In this document: positions 7,260 to 15,485 of the stretch, in pieces | Numbering within the stretch: position 1 is the first letter of the stretch | Layout: the number at the start of each line of letters is the position of its first letter | DNA from: DASYZQ01 sp035946175 | GTDB taxonomy: Bacteria > Patescibacteriota > Saccharimonadia > Saccharimonadales > UBA4665 | Direction: 5' to 3' | Assembly (NCBI GenBank): GCA_035946175.1 | Contig: DASYZQ010000035.1 | Coordinates: 1-22,995 of the forward strand | Length of the DNA stretch: 22,995 nt | The notes under the pieces: model-generated | The model's input: only the letters and a program-made list of their open reading frames with translations | Databases searched by the model: none | Told to the model about the DNA's origin: nothing | Program-made: the position numbers and the translations under genes

Positions 7260-8639
7260 ATGGTCTCAACAACTACGTTAAAAGAACTTGAGAAACTTGC
7301 CGAGCGGTCATTACGAGTAATCGGCCCGAGCGACATCCAGGGGGAAGCAAGGGTCCAGGGCTCAAAAAATATTGTCAACAAAATTATTGCAGCCATGATC
7401 GCAATGCCGGGTAACTATGAAATCCATAATTTCCCTCTTATGCTTGATGCCCTGCAGCTCCTGTGCATCTTGGAAGATTTGTGCGCTACAGTCAGAATCG
7501 ATGCTGAGCACCATATCACATATATAGACACGACATCTTTGCAAAGTAAGCCTATACCCTACGCGCGGACGAAGAGTAGTACCGGCGCATTCGGGTTTGC
7601 CGGCGCCATGCTGGGCCGTTTTGGCGAGGTACAAATTGGTAAGCCGGGCGGCGATCGGATTGGTGCTCGCCCAGTCGACCTTCACGTTGCTGCCTTTCGG
7701 GCACTCGGGGCAGACATCGAGGAGCGGCCTGAAGGGGTACAAGGTCAAGTAACAGTTTTGACAGCTGACACCCCTTTTACAATGCGGGTTCCCTCCACTG
7801 GTGCGGCGGTGAATTTCATCCTTGCGATCGTTGCAGCCAAACAGCAAGGAACACTGAAAAATGCCCCCATCGACAGTGATATGATTGCCCTCTACCAGTT
7901 TCTAGAAAGCGCCGGAGTACAGATTAAGGTCAGCGGTACTACAGTACGCATTGATGCTACATGTATAAAACTGCCAGCCAAACGGTTCCACTACGTCTGC
8001 CCACCGGATAGGAACGATGGTTTCACCTGGTTGGCCTATGGGGCGCTCAGCCGAAGTGGGCTCACAGTCAAAGGAATGTGCATCAGCGATGTTAGACATG
8101 GCATAGATGCATTGCTGCGCATCGGCGTGGAGATAACGTCGCGATCCGGCAGTCTATTTGTCAAATCAGGGACATTATCCAAGGCTCATGCACATCAGCT
8201 GACGTTTATAGCCGGAGTTGCCACTGAGTTTCATTCCGACTGGGCTCCACTTCTCGAGGCGGTATTGGTGACAGTTCCCGGTGATACTCGTGTTGTTGAC
8301 AGCCTCTTTTCGGACCGAGTTCGCCAAGCGGAAATATTACAAGATATGGGAGCACACATCCGAATTCATGGTGGACCGGCTCCGAATGGCATTAAGCTCC
8401 ACTTTACTACAGATCCGATGTCCGCCCGCTATATAGTAGATATCCATGGTCCGACGGCGCTTAAGCCGATTCGAGCAGCCGTTGGCTATGATGTGAGAGC
8501 CTGTGCTGCAGCCGTTCTGGCGACAACCCAGGCCGACGGAGAGTCAGTACTTACGGATATAAAGGCGCTATATCGTGGCTATGAGAACATTGTGAAGCGA
8601 CTCCAGGCAGTGGGGGTAGATATTGATTATGCCCAATAA
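7260..8639 (+). CDS. murA: MurA-type UDP-GlcNAc enolpyruvyltransferase with catalytic Cys replaced by Asp
   Basis: A 459-residue member of the EPSP synthase/MurA family, which transfers enolpyruvate from PEP to UDP-N-acetylglucosamine in the first committed step of peptidoglycan synthesis. Key positions are recognisable: K36-N37 in QGSKN (E. coli Lys22-Asn23), GARPVDLH at 135-142, D327 in HSDWAPL (general base, Asp305) and R413 in DVRACAAA (Arg397). In the flexible loop, PGGDRIGARP carries Asp132 where fosfomycin-sensitive MurA has Cys115. This substitution occurs naturally in Mycobacterium, Chlamydia and Borrelia and leaves activity but prevents covalent fosfomycin attachment. The N-terminus is about 15 residues longer than usual. 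The sequence is divergent, so a MurA paralogue with another substrate is possible, but conserved active-site residues argue for true MurA. It sits 10 bp after the YqfO-like gene. Confidence 0.88.
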   Translation: MVSTTTLKELEKLAERSLRVIGPSDIQGEARVQGSKNIVNKIIAAMIAMPGNYEIHNFPLMLDALQLLCILEDLCATVRIDAEHHITYIDTTSLQSKPIPYARTKSSTGAFGFAGAMLGRFGEVQIGKPGGDRIGARPVDLHVAAFRALGADIEERPEGVQGQVTVLTADTPFTMRVPSTGAAVNFILAIVAAKQQGTLKNAPIDSDMIALYQFLESAGVQIKVSGTTVRIDATCIKLPAKRFHYVCPPDRNDGFTWLAYGALSRSGLTVKGMCISDVRHGIDALLRIGVEITSRSGSLFVKSGTLSKAHAHQLTFIAGVATEFHSDWAPLLEAVLVTVPGDTRVVDSLFSDRVRQAEILQDMGAHIRIHGGPAPNGIKLHFTTDPMSARYIVDIHGPTALKPIRAAVGYDVRACAAAVLATTQADGESVLTDIKALYRGYENIVKRLQAVGVDIDYAQ

Positions 8640-8705
8640 CCTCAATATGAATAATGTAGCTCTAGCATACGATAGTTGCAAAAGTGGTGAGTTAGTATGT
8701 TCGAG

Positions 8706-8733
8706 TTGATTTTGACTGAACAGGTGTTATAAT
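8706..8733 (+). promoter_or_regulatory. Sigma-70-type promoter for the secreted stalk protein
   Basis: TTGATT (8706-8711) and a perfect TATAAT (8728-8733) are separated by 16 nt. Transcription would begin near 8740, leaving a leader of about 15 nt before ATG 8756. This is among the best consensus promoters in the window and indicates that the gene is expressed separately from murA. Confidence 0.7.
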
Positions 8734-8755
8734 AGTACCATAGAGATCGCAACAG

Positions 8756-9565
8756 ATGAATATATATCACTATGCCCGAAGTCGCGTTAAGAGTAGCTTC
8801 ACTATGATACATGCCTCAAGGCACTTGTTAGTAGGAGCTAGCCTTTTAGTCGCGGTACTGTTTCTGAGTGTGTCAAGCGTTTACGGGTCCGATTTAAGCC
8901 ACTATTTCAGAGATGCTTCGGCAACTCCGAAGCCAAAGCCATCTGCAATATCAAAGCACGAAAGCGTATCCACAGTAACTCCTGTGGCTAAGCCAGCCAC
9001 GCCTATCGCTACACCAGCGACTAATACAGCCACTACTACAAACCCGCACCCAAGCATACGGCCAACTGTGCCAGCGACAAAGTATGCCACTTCGCCCGAT
9101 CCACGCTCCACTGCCACTTCAACAACTGCTCCTGGACCAACTCCTCAAGATGTCAACATCCCTATAACCCACAGCAATCAGGTACCTGTTGGTACGCTTA
9201 TTAATTACAATGCAACCAAGAACGCAAGTGTGTACTATGGCGGCGACTTAGTATTCAATCCAGGTGAAGTGACCATATCGGAACATACTAGTCCTAAAAG
9301 TCCGTTATTTACTGTCAGTATCCCCGACGGGCAGACCACGATGATGCCGACTATGCCATGGAATGATCAGAGTAGCATCGCCTTCCCTGCCACTAATGGC
9401 TCAGCGGCTTCGGCGACTAGCTGGTCAATATTCTTACAGTTAGACGGTGTGCCGGCGCCTAGCACTACTCCCTACTACATACACCTGGTGACCTTCAGAA
9501 CAGGAGAATCAGGCGATGTCACGTGGGAATACGATGGATTTGTGCCGTTGTATGTGAATAGCTAG
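8756..9565 (+). CDS. Secreted or membrane-anchored protein with a Thr/Pro/Ala-rich stalk
   Basis: A 269-residue protein I do not recognise. A basic start and hydrophobic segment (about 24-43, followed by SVYGSD) form a signal peptide or anchor; SVYG-S could be a signal peptidase site. Residues about 53-132 are a low-complexity stalk dominated by Thr, Pro, Ala and Ser, of the kind that is often extended and may be glycosylated. Residues about 133-269 form a compact, beta-rich domain without cysteines, with aromatic-rich strands near the end (DVTWEYDGFVPLY). It has its own promoter and lies between murA and a DedA gene. An envelope or surface role is likely; the binding target is unknown. Met17 is an alternative start. 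Confidence 0.8.
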   Translation: MNIYHYARSRVKSSFTMIHASRHLLVGASLLVAVLFLSVSSVYGSDLSHYFRDASATPKPKPSAISKHESVSTVTPVAKPATPIATPATNTATTTNPHPSIRPTVPATKYATSPDPRSTATSTTAPGPTPQDVNIPITHSNQVPVGTLINYNATKNASVYYGGDLVFNPGEVTISEHTSPKSPLFTVSIPDGQTTMMPTMPWNDQSSIAFPATNGSAASATSWSIFLQLDGVPAPSTTPYYIHLVTFRTGESGDVTWEYDGFVPLYVNS

Positions 9566-9764
9566 AGGTGGCGAAACTTCAAGAACCTTCTCTTTGTCCC
9601 TTCGCACAGTGGCATAAAATGTGTTGTGCTCGAGTAGGCTGAAGGATACTTTATCTGTTATGAAACAGACGATATTGTCTATTTCTTTGACCCAAACGAG
9701 ACAAGAGTTTTTTGCTACGGTCACATACGCATAAGGCATCGTCATACCGTGCTATGCTGATGGT

Positions 9765-10385
9765 ATGTTAAGCTTGGTTTTCCTCCCCGGATTTCTGCAA
9801 AGCGTTGCACCCCTGCTAGACCACTATGGTTATGGTGCTGTCGCTTTACTGCTCGTATTGGAGGATTTTGGCATTCCCGTGCCTGGTGAAACGACGCTTA
9901 TTGCTGCTGCCATTTACGCCGGTACTGGTCGCTTGAATGTAGTACTACTTCTCGTGATAGCGGTACTGGCGGCAGTTATTGGGGACAATATCGGTTTCGC
10001 GATTGGCCACTATGGGGGCGAGGCTCTTATTCATCGTTATGGTCGCTACCTCTTTTTGAATAAGCGACGCTTCAACTCTGCCCGCGACTTCTTTAATCGG
10101 CACGGTGGAGTTATCGTGGTGTTTGCTCGTTTTTTTGAAGGACTTCGCCAGTTGAACGGCATCATCGCTGGAACTTCGGATATGCGCTGGCAACTATTCT
10201 TGGTGTATAACGTTATTGGTGCGGCACTGTGGGCTGGTACCTGGATTACCTTCGGCTATGTGGCGGGCAATCACATCGCAACGATCTATCATACAGTAAC
10301 CCGATATGAGCAATATGCCTTAGTGCTGCTTATTGTTGTAGCGGCTGTGCTTTTAATACGAATGATACGTCATCGACGGCGGTAA
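9765..10385 (+). CDS. DedA/SNARE-associated family membrane protein
   Basis: A 206-residue polytopic membrane protein of the DedA family. Characteristic elements are E33-x-x-GIPVPGE (33-42), the re-entrant and amphipathic region with GDNIGFAIGHYGG (73-85), and FARFFEGLRQLNGIIAG (120-136) with conserved arginines, followed by N-x-x-GAALWAGTW. DedA proteins support membrane homeostasis, and some recycle undecaprenyl phosphate across the membrane, which would link this gene to peptidoglycan synthesis by MurA and FtsI in the same window. That precise role is inference. No Shine-Dalgarno precedes ATG 9765, but TGC-TATGCT (extended -10-like, 9750-9758) ends 6 nt upstream, which would suit a leaderless transcript. 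It converges on the DHA2 exporter gene. Confidence 0.9.
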   Translation: MLSLVFLPGFLQSVAPLLDHYGYGAVALLLVLEDFGIPVPGETTLIAAAIYAGTGRLNVVLLLVIAVLAAVIGDNIGFAIGHYGGEALIHRYGRYLFLNKRRFNSARDFFNRHGGVIVVFARFFEGLRQLNGIIAGTSDMRWQLFLVYNVIGAALWAGTWITFGYVAGNHIATIYHTVTRYEQYALVLLIVVAAVLLIRMIRHRRR

Positions 10386-10442
10386 CTTTACCGAACCGTT
10401 TGGCAACGTGAGACAGTGCGATAGCTGCCCGCGGACGGCCGT

Positions 10443-12032
10443 TTATGCATGTTCACCTTCGAAGGCTCCACCTTCGGCCTGTACTCGCGCAGCGGATTGC
10501 AGCGGCGTTTCACGCAAGAATAGCGATATGACGAACGTCAGGACAGCAAACGGCAGAGTCCAAAGAAAGACGTCATGAAAACTATGCGCAAATGCTTCTA
10601 GTACGTCATGCACAATAGGGCTAGGCAGGTGATGAAGACCAGCCGTGCTTCGCTGCAGTCCTTTGGTGCTTATATGGGCGCTGACCGCGCTCGGCAGAAA
10701 TTTTACCAGATAGTAGGTTAGCCGGGCAGTCAGAACCGCACCGAAGATGGCAGTGCCAAGGGAGGCCCCGAAGCTACGGAAGAAGGTAACAACGGCCGTT
10801 GCGCTACCCATGTCTTCGCGTTCCACTGAGTTTTGGACTGCCAGAGTCATGACTGGCATGAAAGCGCCGATACCGAGTCCCAGGACAACCATCCAAAGCG
10901 ACAGCACTAGCCGACCGGTCGTAAGGGTAATATGGCTAAATAGCCACAGACCAATCGTCATCACTGCTGTGCCGATAATTGGGAAAACACGGTATTTCCC
11001 TATTTTAGAAATCAGCCGTCCGGAAAAGATCATCGAAACAAGCATGCCGCCGACCAATGGCAGCAGGGCAAGTCCGGACTTTGTTGCTGAATAGCCACGG
11101 ACAACCTGCTGGTACTCGGGGATAAATACCAGAGCTCCGAACATGACGCCACCGGAGAGCAACGACAGCAGGCTCGATACCCGGAAGATATCGCTGCGAA
11201 ATAACCGAAGTGGGATAACTGGTTCCGGCACCCGGCCCTCATGCCAGATGAAGATGAGTGCTGACAATAAACCTCCGGCTGCCAGTTCGTAAATCGGGGC
11301 CGATAGCCACGGATAGGTAGCCCCACCGAGTACCGTAACCAGAAGGATGCAGACGATGCTGGTGGCCAATAGCCCGGCTCCCAGAAAATCAATACGGTGT
11401 TCGGTTTTATGGACCGGCAGGTGTAGGCGGGTGGCAATGGCCGACAAGGCGAGCAAGCCGAACGGTATGTTGATGTAAAAGATCCAGCGCCAGCTGAGGT
11501 GGTCAGTGAAGACTCCACCGAGCAGTGGTCCGGCGATACTAGCCACAGCCCAGACACCACCGAAGTAGCCTTGGTAGCGACCCCGCTGGCGAGGTGGGAT
11601 GATGTCGCCGATCACTGCGAATACCAGGGCCATTAATCCGCCGGCGCCCACTCCTTGCAAGCCCCGGAAGAAGATTAGCTGATCCATGTTTTGGCTGAGA
11701 CCACAGAGTGCTGAACCAATAAGAAATATGACGATAGCTGACTGGAAGATTTTCTTCCGCCCCAATTGGTCGCTGATCTTACCGTAGAGCGGTGTAACCA
11801 CTGCGCTGGTGATCAGGTAGGTGGTGACCACCCAGGAAAGCTTATTGAGACCGTTCAAGTCAAGCGCGATACGGGGTAGGGCAGTGCTGACGATGGTCTG
11901 ATCGAGTGCTGCCAACAGCATCGCTAGCATGAGCGCGACTACCACGACCATGATCTCGGCATGTGTTGCTTCACCATCATTTTGGATGGAATGTGCCGGG
12001 TTTTGATTGATTGTTGATTTGATTTCACTCAT
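10443..12032 (-). CDS. DHA2-family (EmrB/QacA) multidrug MFS exporter
   Basis: A 529-residue major facilitator with about 14 membrane helices, as in proton-driven drug exporters of the DHA2 family. Diagnostic motifs are LDQTIVSTALPRI in helix 1 (43-55), motif A GKISDQLGRKKIF (84-96), motif B RGLQGVGAGG (123-132) and motif C region AGPLLGGVFTDHLSW with WRWIFYINIPFG (168-192). It should expel hydrophobic or cationic toxic compounds; the substrate cannot be read from sequence. The start codon overlaps the stop of marR by 4 bp, so both come from one transcript and the exporter is likely induced when MarR releases its operator. The gene converges on dedA. Confidence 0.95.
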   Translation of the reverse strand: MSEIKSTINQNPAHSIQNDGEATHAEIMVVVVALMLAMLLAALDQTIVSTALPRIALDLNGLNKLSWVVTTYLITSAVVTPLYGKISDQLGRKKIFQSAIVIFLIGSALCGLSQNMDQLIFFRGLQGVGAGGLMALVFAVIGDIIPPRQRGRYQGYFGGVWAVASIAGPLLGGVFTDHLSWRWIFYINIPFGLLALSAIATRLHLPVHKTEHRIDFLGAGLLATSIVCILLVTVLGGATYPWLSAPIYELAAGGLLSALIFIWHEGRVPEPVIPLRLFRSDIFRVSSLLSLLSGGVMFGALVFIPEYQQVVRGYSATKSGLALLPLVGGMLVSMIFSGRLISKIGKYRVFPIIGTAVMTIGLWLFSHITLTTGRLVLSLWMVVLGLGIGAFMPVMTLAVQNSVEREDMGSATAVVTFFRSFGASLGTAIFGAVLTARLTYYLVKFLPSAVSAHISTKGLQRSTAGLHHLPSPIVHDVLEAFAHSFHDVFLWTLPFAVLTFVISLFLRETPLQSAARVQAEGGAFEGEHA

Positions 12033-12541
12033 GTAATGGGATACTCCTTTTGTTTACGGTTCGTGTTGTGCTGGGCGGCAGCCGGTTTACCGGGAGGTGA
12101 CTCATTGTGCGTTTCCAAGTAATTCAGCATCTTCTGTTGGACTCGTAGATACAATTCAAGTTCAGCGTCGCTCAGACGGGCCAATACTTCGGACAGAGCG
12201 AGGCGGTAAGACTCGCTACGATGCGTTAACATTTGCATGCCACTGGCGGTTAATGACAGACGAGCGATCCGGCGATCCCGTTCATCAGGAGTACGTTTAA
12301 TGTAGCCAACCCGCACTAATGGTTCAGTGAGTTGTGTAATGGCGCCGGCGGTCAAATGCAGGTTGTGTGCCAACTCCTTGAAACTGACCTCTGGCAGATT
12401 ATGGGCGCACATCATCAGTTGTATCTGCGTAGGTGATAGTTCATGGTTATCCACCTGTTGCAAACGGGCAAAAATAAGTCGCTTGGTCAGGGATATGGTG
12501 GCAAAAATTTCTTCCAATAGATCAGATCGTTTTTTCGGCAC
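12029..12541 (-). CDS. MarR-family transcriptional regulator
   Basis: A 170-residue winged-helix regulator. The recognition region is VSFKELAHNLHLTAGAITQL (52-71), followed by the wing with DERDRRIARLSLTASG (86-101), the conserved D-x-R-D/R-R-R signature of MarR proteins. Flanking helices form the dimer. These proteins usually repress their own operon and release DNA when a phenolic or other toxic ligand binds. It starts with GTG 12541 and overlaps the DHA2 exporter by 4 bp (ATGA), a standard regulator-pump pair. A 23-bp imperfect palindrome over its own promoter is the probable operator. The last 25 residues are a Pro/Gln/Lys-rich tail of no evident function. Confidence 0.95.
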   Translation of the reverse strand: MPKKRSDLLEEIFATISLTKRLIFARLQQVDNHELSPTQIQLMMCAHNLPEVSFKELAHNLHLTAGAITQLTEPLVRVGYIKRTPDERDRRIARLSLTASGMQMLTHRSESYRLALSEVLARLSDAELELYLRVQQKMLNYLETHNESPPGKPAAAQHNTNRKQKEYPIT

Positions 12542-12567
12542 AACAAACCTACAACTGTAATTTTGGA

Positions 12568-12600
12568 AATAGTATAGGTGCTAAACTATTATCTTGTCAA
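12568..12600 (-). promoter_or_regulatory. marR promoter with overlapping MarR-type operator
   Basis: On the minus strand TTGACA (12600-12595) and TATACT (12576-12571) are spaced by 18 nt. A 23-bp palindrome at 12568-12590 has outer arms AATAGT/ACTATT and inner arms TAG/CTA around a 3-nt centre, with one mismatched pair between them. It covers the -10 box and most of the spacer, where bound MarR would block RNA polymerase. The -35 box lies inside the 3' end of the upstream MFS gene. Confidence 0.7.
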
Positions 12601-13773
12601 GTCTTGGGCCTGCGTAGGCGACGATTCTATTGCTTTTTGCTTGGTGATCAGCAAACAACCCCATGCAGACACTGCGGCGATGAAGAAGGCTGCGACAAAA
12701 AATGTCCTAGTTGAATCGGTGGCTAGCAATACTACGAGTAGGATGCCCCAGAGGGTCACATAGGCCAGGTCACAAGCTATCTCCATACTCATGATATATT
12801 GCAAGCCGCGTTGTTTGGCATGATGGTAGTACGTACTTGTCCAAGCATTCTGCAGGTACGCAAATGATGCCTTCCAGGCTGAACTGATAATGGTGATGCC
12901 GAGTCCTGAGGTAACCAGAATTCGAACAACATCAATAACACTCGAGGCGGCTACACCTTCTCTCAGTACTGCCCTATCCCGGCCCTTATCCCCACGGCGC
13001 CCAGCCATCCAAGTGATCAGGACGGTTACGCCGGCCGCGATAGCTGTAATCGCACCGATTGACTTATATGTTGCTATGAACACTGCTAAATAAATTGGCC
13101 AGACCATGACACCGACTGATGCCTCTATGTTGAAAAAGAAATTGGCTAGGATATCCCGGCGTGGAGCCCCCTGAAAATTATAGCGGATAGGCAGGCCTTG
13201 CTTTTCCACTGACTGTATATGACGTAGCGGAATGATTGCACTGGCACAAAGCACTACTGCCAGGGCGAGCAGAGGAATAGGGCCGAAGATTGATCCAATC
13301 AGCCCGCCCAACAGGGGGGCGACAACACTGCTGACCTGCCCGATAATAGCAATGGCCGCAATGTTTGAGCTTTTGGTATTTTCCTGCATGGTGCTGGAGA
13401 TATAGAGATGCTGCGCATTCCATAAGTAAGCGTTTGTAAGGGCTAGTGCAACTGCCCCAGCGATCAGCGGTAATATGTTATGTAAAGTAGCAAATCCCAG
13501 AATACTAAGCATCTGTAGAGCGCCAGCTACAAATGCTATGCTCAGGCCCAATTGGACGCCCCGACGTTGCAGAAGCAGCACAGCCGGGTAGTTCATGAGC
13601 AGCTTGCTGCAGGCGTAGATGAGGTAGAAGGCTGGAACTTCCCATAGCCGTCCCCCGCCTCTAAGGATAACGAGCGGGATAAATACGCCGACGAGCGATG
13701 TGGCAAAGCTGAAGGTGCTTAACCCCACCGTAATATGCACGAGACTTGTTTGCAGACGGAGTGGGTTTCTCAT
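12589..13773 (-). CDS. Major facilitator superfamily transporter
   Basis: About 394 residues from ATG 13773, with some 10-12 hydrophobic helices, a weakly conserved MFS motif A region and a basic central loop (GRRGDKGRDR). The general pattern is that of a 12-TM MFS permease of the exporter-like or uncharacterised type; no substrate-specific motif is seen. A TTG at 13803 would extend it by 10 residues and overlap the upstream gene by 8 bp. From the ATG there is a 22-bp gap instead. Either way it is probably co-transcribed with the membrane-anchored protein upstream. Its stop codon touches the marR operator, so transcripts from this gene may run into marR. Confidence 0.85.
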   Translation of the reverse strand: MRNPLRLQTSLVHITVGLSTFSFATSLVGVFIPLVILRGGGRLWEVPAFYLIYACSKLLMNYPAVLLLQRRGVQLGLSIAFVAGALQMLSILGFATLHNILPLIAGAVALALTNAYLWNAQHLYISSTMQENTKSSNIAAIAIIGQVSSVVAPLLGGLIGSIFGPIPLLALAVVLCASAIIPLRHIQSVEKQGLPIRYNFQGAPRRDILANFFFNIEASVGVMVWPIYLAVFIATYKSIGAITAIAAGVTVLITWMAGRRGDKGRDRAVLREGVAASSVIDVVRILVTSGLGITIISSAWKASFAYLQNAWTSTYYHHAKQRGLQYIMSMEIACDLAYVTLWGILLVVLLATDSTRTFFVAAFFIAAVSAWGCLLITKQKAIESSPTQAQDLTR

Positions 13774-13795
13774 GGTTTTCGGGTTAGGCTGAGCT

Positions 13796-14506
13796 CTATA
13801 CAATCTGTACCGGTGATGGAGCTGTAATAGTAACAGGCTGATAAGAGCTGATAGTCATATCGGTTGTGCCGGTGGCCCCTTGGTAGCTCCATTCGCGTAG
13901 AAGATAGCCCGTGGTATCGAACCAGATGTACTGGGTGGTGGCTGGCTGTGACTGCTCGCCAACTAGATATTTGTAGCAGCTGATATTGCCACAGCTCATG
14001 CGCCCGAGGTAGCTAAACCGTAGGTCCTTATTACCTACGGTGATGTCCATAGTAGCGGTAGGGTTAGTTTGCGCCGGGGCATTAGTGGCTCCCTTCGGAT
14101 ACTCGATCCAGCTCAAGCCGTTCGTTTTAACGTATGTTGCCCCATTGAGCAGGATTGTCGACAGCTCCTGGCCATTTGCAGTGCCGTCGACTGAGGTGTT
14201 GCCCTTGCCATCAGCACTAAATTTAAGAGTTGAGATTATACCTTGCGGAGATGTGACATGTATGTTTGAGGTAAAGCTATTATCTACGATCGAGAAGTTA
14301 TGTTCGGCATAGTGACAAAGGTTTTTGTCGTGATAGGTGCCCAAGCAACTGCTATGTTGGCTCGTGGCAGACCCTTTTTGCAGTAAAACGGCATGATGAG
14401 CGATCTGCCAGCCAATGAATCCAACCACTGCCAGTATAAGAAGCGACATCATTGCCAGAGTGATCGAGGCTATCCCCTGCATGCTACCCTTGTACTGTTG
14501 CTCCAC
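13796..14506 (-). CDS. Membrane-anchored extracytoplasmic protein, possibly LolA/LppX-like fold
   Basis: A 236-residue protein with a short N-terminal tail, one membrane helix (about 13-35) and an outer domain. The outer part alternates beta-strand stretches and ends with WFDTTGYLLREW, then TTDMTISSYQPVTITAPSP. That pattern, a D-T-x-x-LLR followed by a strand and a Tyr-x-PV-I-x-P end, resembles LolA/LprG-like lipid-binding half-barrels. Two close cysteine pairs (54/64 and 172/177) may form disulfides. The GTG start at 14506 has a fair Shine-Dalgarno (AGAGG) 8 nt upstream. It leads an apparent operon with an MFS transporter, so it may pass or sense a hydrophobic substrate for the pump. That function is inference. 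Confidence 0.75.
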   Translation of the reverse strand: MEQQYKGSMQGIASITLAMMSLLILAVVGFIGWQIAHHAVLLQKGSATSQHSSCLGTYHDKNLCHYAEHNFSIVDNSFTSNIHVTSPQGIISTLKFSADGKGNTSVDGTANGQELSTILLNGATYVKTNGLSWIEYPKGATNAPAQTNPTATMDITVGNKDLRFSYLGRMSCGNISCYKYLVGEQSQPATTQYIWFDTTGYLLREWSYQGATGTTDMTISSYQPVTITAPSPVQIV

Positions 14507-14540
14507 TTGAGGGACCTCTTAGTTTAATTCGTCTATTTAT

Positions 14541-14570
14541 ATAATAGGGCTCAAGTGTTTTGGCTGTCAA
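14541..14570 (-). promoter_or_regulatory. Promoter of the membrane-protein/MFS operon
   Basis: On the minus strand TTGACA (14570-14565) and TATTAT (14546-14541) are separated by 18 nt, about 35 nt before the GTG at 14506. The -35 box is inside the last codons of lysR, so the operon has its own start independent of lysR. Confidence 0.6.
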
Positions 14571-15477
14571 TTTGGGCGCTCTGCGCCTGTAGCTGTCGTA
14601 GCGTCTGATCGACCTGGCGTATTGCTGCTTGCACGAAGGGTGCTAGAGAGCTGCCTCGCAGCGTGAGGGCAGTAATCGGTCGGCCAATGACATAGTTTCC
14701 GGCGAGTGGCAGGGCAACCACTTGGCGGGCGGCCAGCGGCTCTCGTACCGTGAGATATGGCAGCACTGTTGCCCCGCGGCCGGCGGTGACCAGCCGAAGC
14801 ATAACCGTCGGGCTGCTACTGGAATAGAAAGTCGGCAATAAGCGCACATGGGCGGCAGCAAACAGGTTAGCGATATGACGGTAGCTGCGAGAATCTGTGT
14901 TGTAGCTAATGAACGGCGAGAGTACTCCCCGGGTCATTGCCGCAGTAGCGGCGTCCTGACATTCGGGGTTACAGACAATCAGCAGCGGCTCAGTTCCGAC
15001 AAACTGGTAGCGCAGTGAGTCAACCGCTGGCCTCGTATTGGCCTCGACGGTGAAGGCAATGTCGATTTCATGTCGTCGCAGTGCCTCAGTCAGATTACGG
15101 GAGTTATCTACGACAAGCGATAGGCGCACGTGCTGTTCGAAATCTGCAAATGCATTGCCGTCGGTGAAGACCGCCTCGGCTACACTATCAATCATACCAA
15201 TACCGACGAGCTGCTTTTGGGCCTTCAGCTGTGTCAGCTTCATTTCTAGATTGCCAACGCTGAGCTGGATTTGCTTGGCGGTGGCGTAGGCTTGGCCCCC
15301 CGCTTTAGTGAGTTGTAGCGGTTGGGTGCCTCGATTGAGCAACCGCATCTTTAGTTCTCTCTCCAGCTTTTGGATCGATGCCGATAGGGCCGGTTGTGAT
15401 ATATGGAGCCTGGCGGCAGCCTTCGTGAAGCTGCCGGCCTCAACCAACGCGGCGAATTTATAAAGACGATCCTCCAT
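14551..15477 (-). CDS. LysR-family transcriptional regulator
   Basis: A 308-residue LysR-type regulator of normal length. The N-terminal winged helix holds GSFTKAAARLHISQPALSAS (15-34) and LERELKMRLLNR, with the usual dimerisation helix after it. From about 90 on follows a periplasmic-binding-like effector domain. It is divergent from ino1, and a 19-bp AT-rich palindrome fills the gap, so it probably controls ino1 and itself in response to an unknown small molecule. ATG 15477 has no Shine-Dalgarno, but a perfect TATAAT (15491-15486, minus strand) ends 8 nt before it, which would make the mRNA leaderless or nearly so. Confidence 0.95.
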   Translation of the reverse strand: MEDRLYKFAALVEAGSFTKAAARLHISQPALSASIQKLERELKMRLLNRGTQPLQLTKAGGQAYATAKQIQLSVGNLEMKLTQLKAQKQLVGIGMIDSVAEAVFTDGNAFADFEQHVRLSLVVDNSRNLTEALRRHEIDIAFTVEANTRPAVDSLRYQFVGTEPLLIVCNPECQDAATAAMTRGVLSPFISYNTDSRSYRHIANLFAAAHVRLLPTFYSSSSPTVMLRLVTAGRGATVLPYLTVREPLAARQVVALPLAGNYVIGRPITALTLRGSSLAPFVQAAIRQVDQTLRQLQAQSAQIDSQNT

Positions 15478-15485
15478 AATTTAAG

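Noticed and set aside
9509..9745. Minus-strand 78-codon frame between the stalk protein and dedA
   Set aside because: Composition is protein-like and the gap is otherwise empty, but it overlaps the end of the stalk gene, has no ribosome site or promoter, and matches no family known to me. It remains possible but unsupported.
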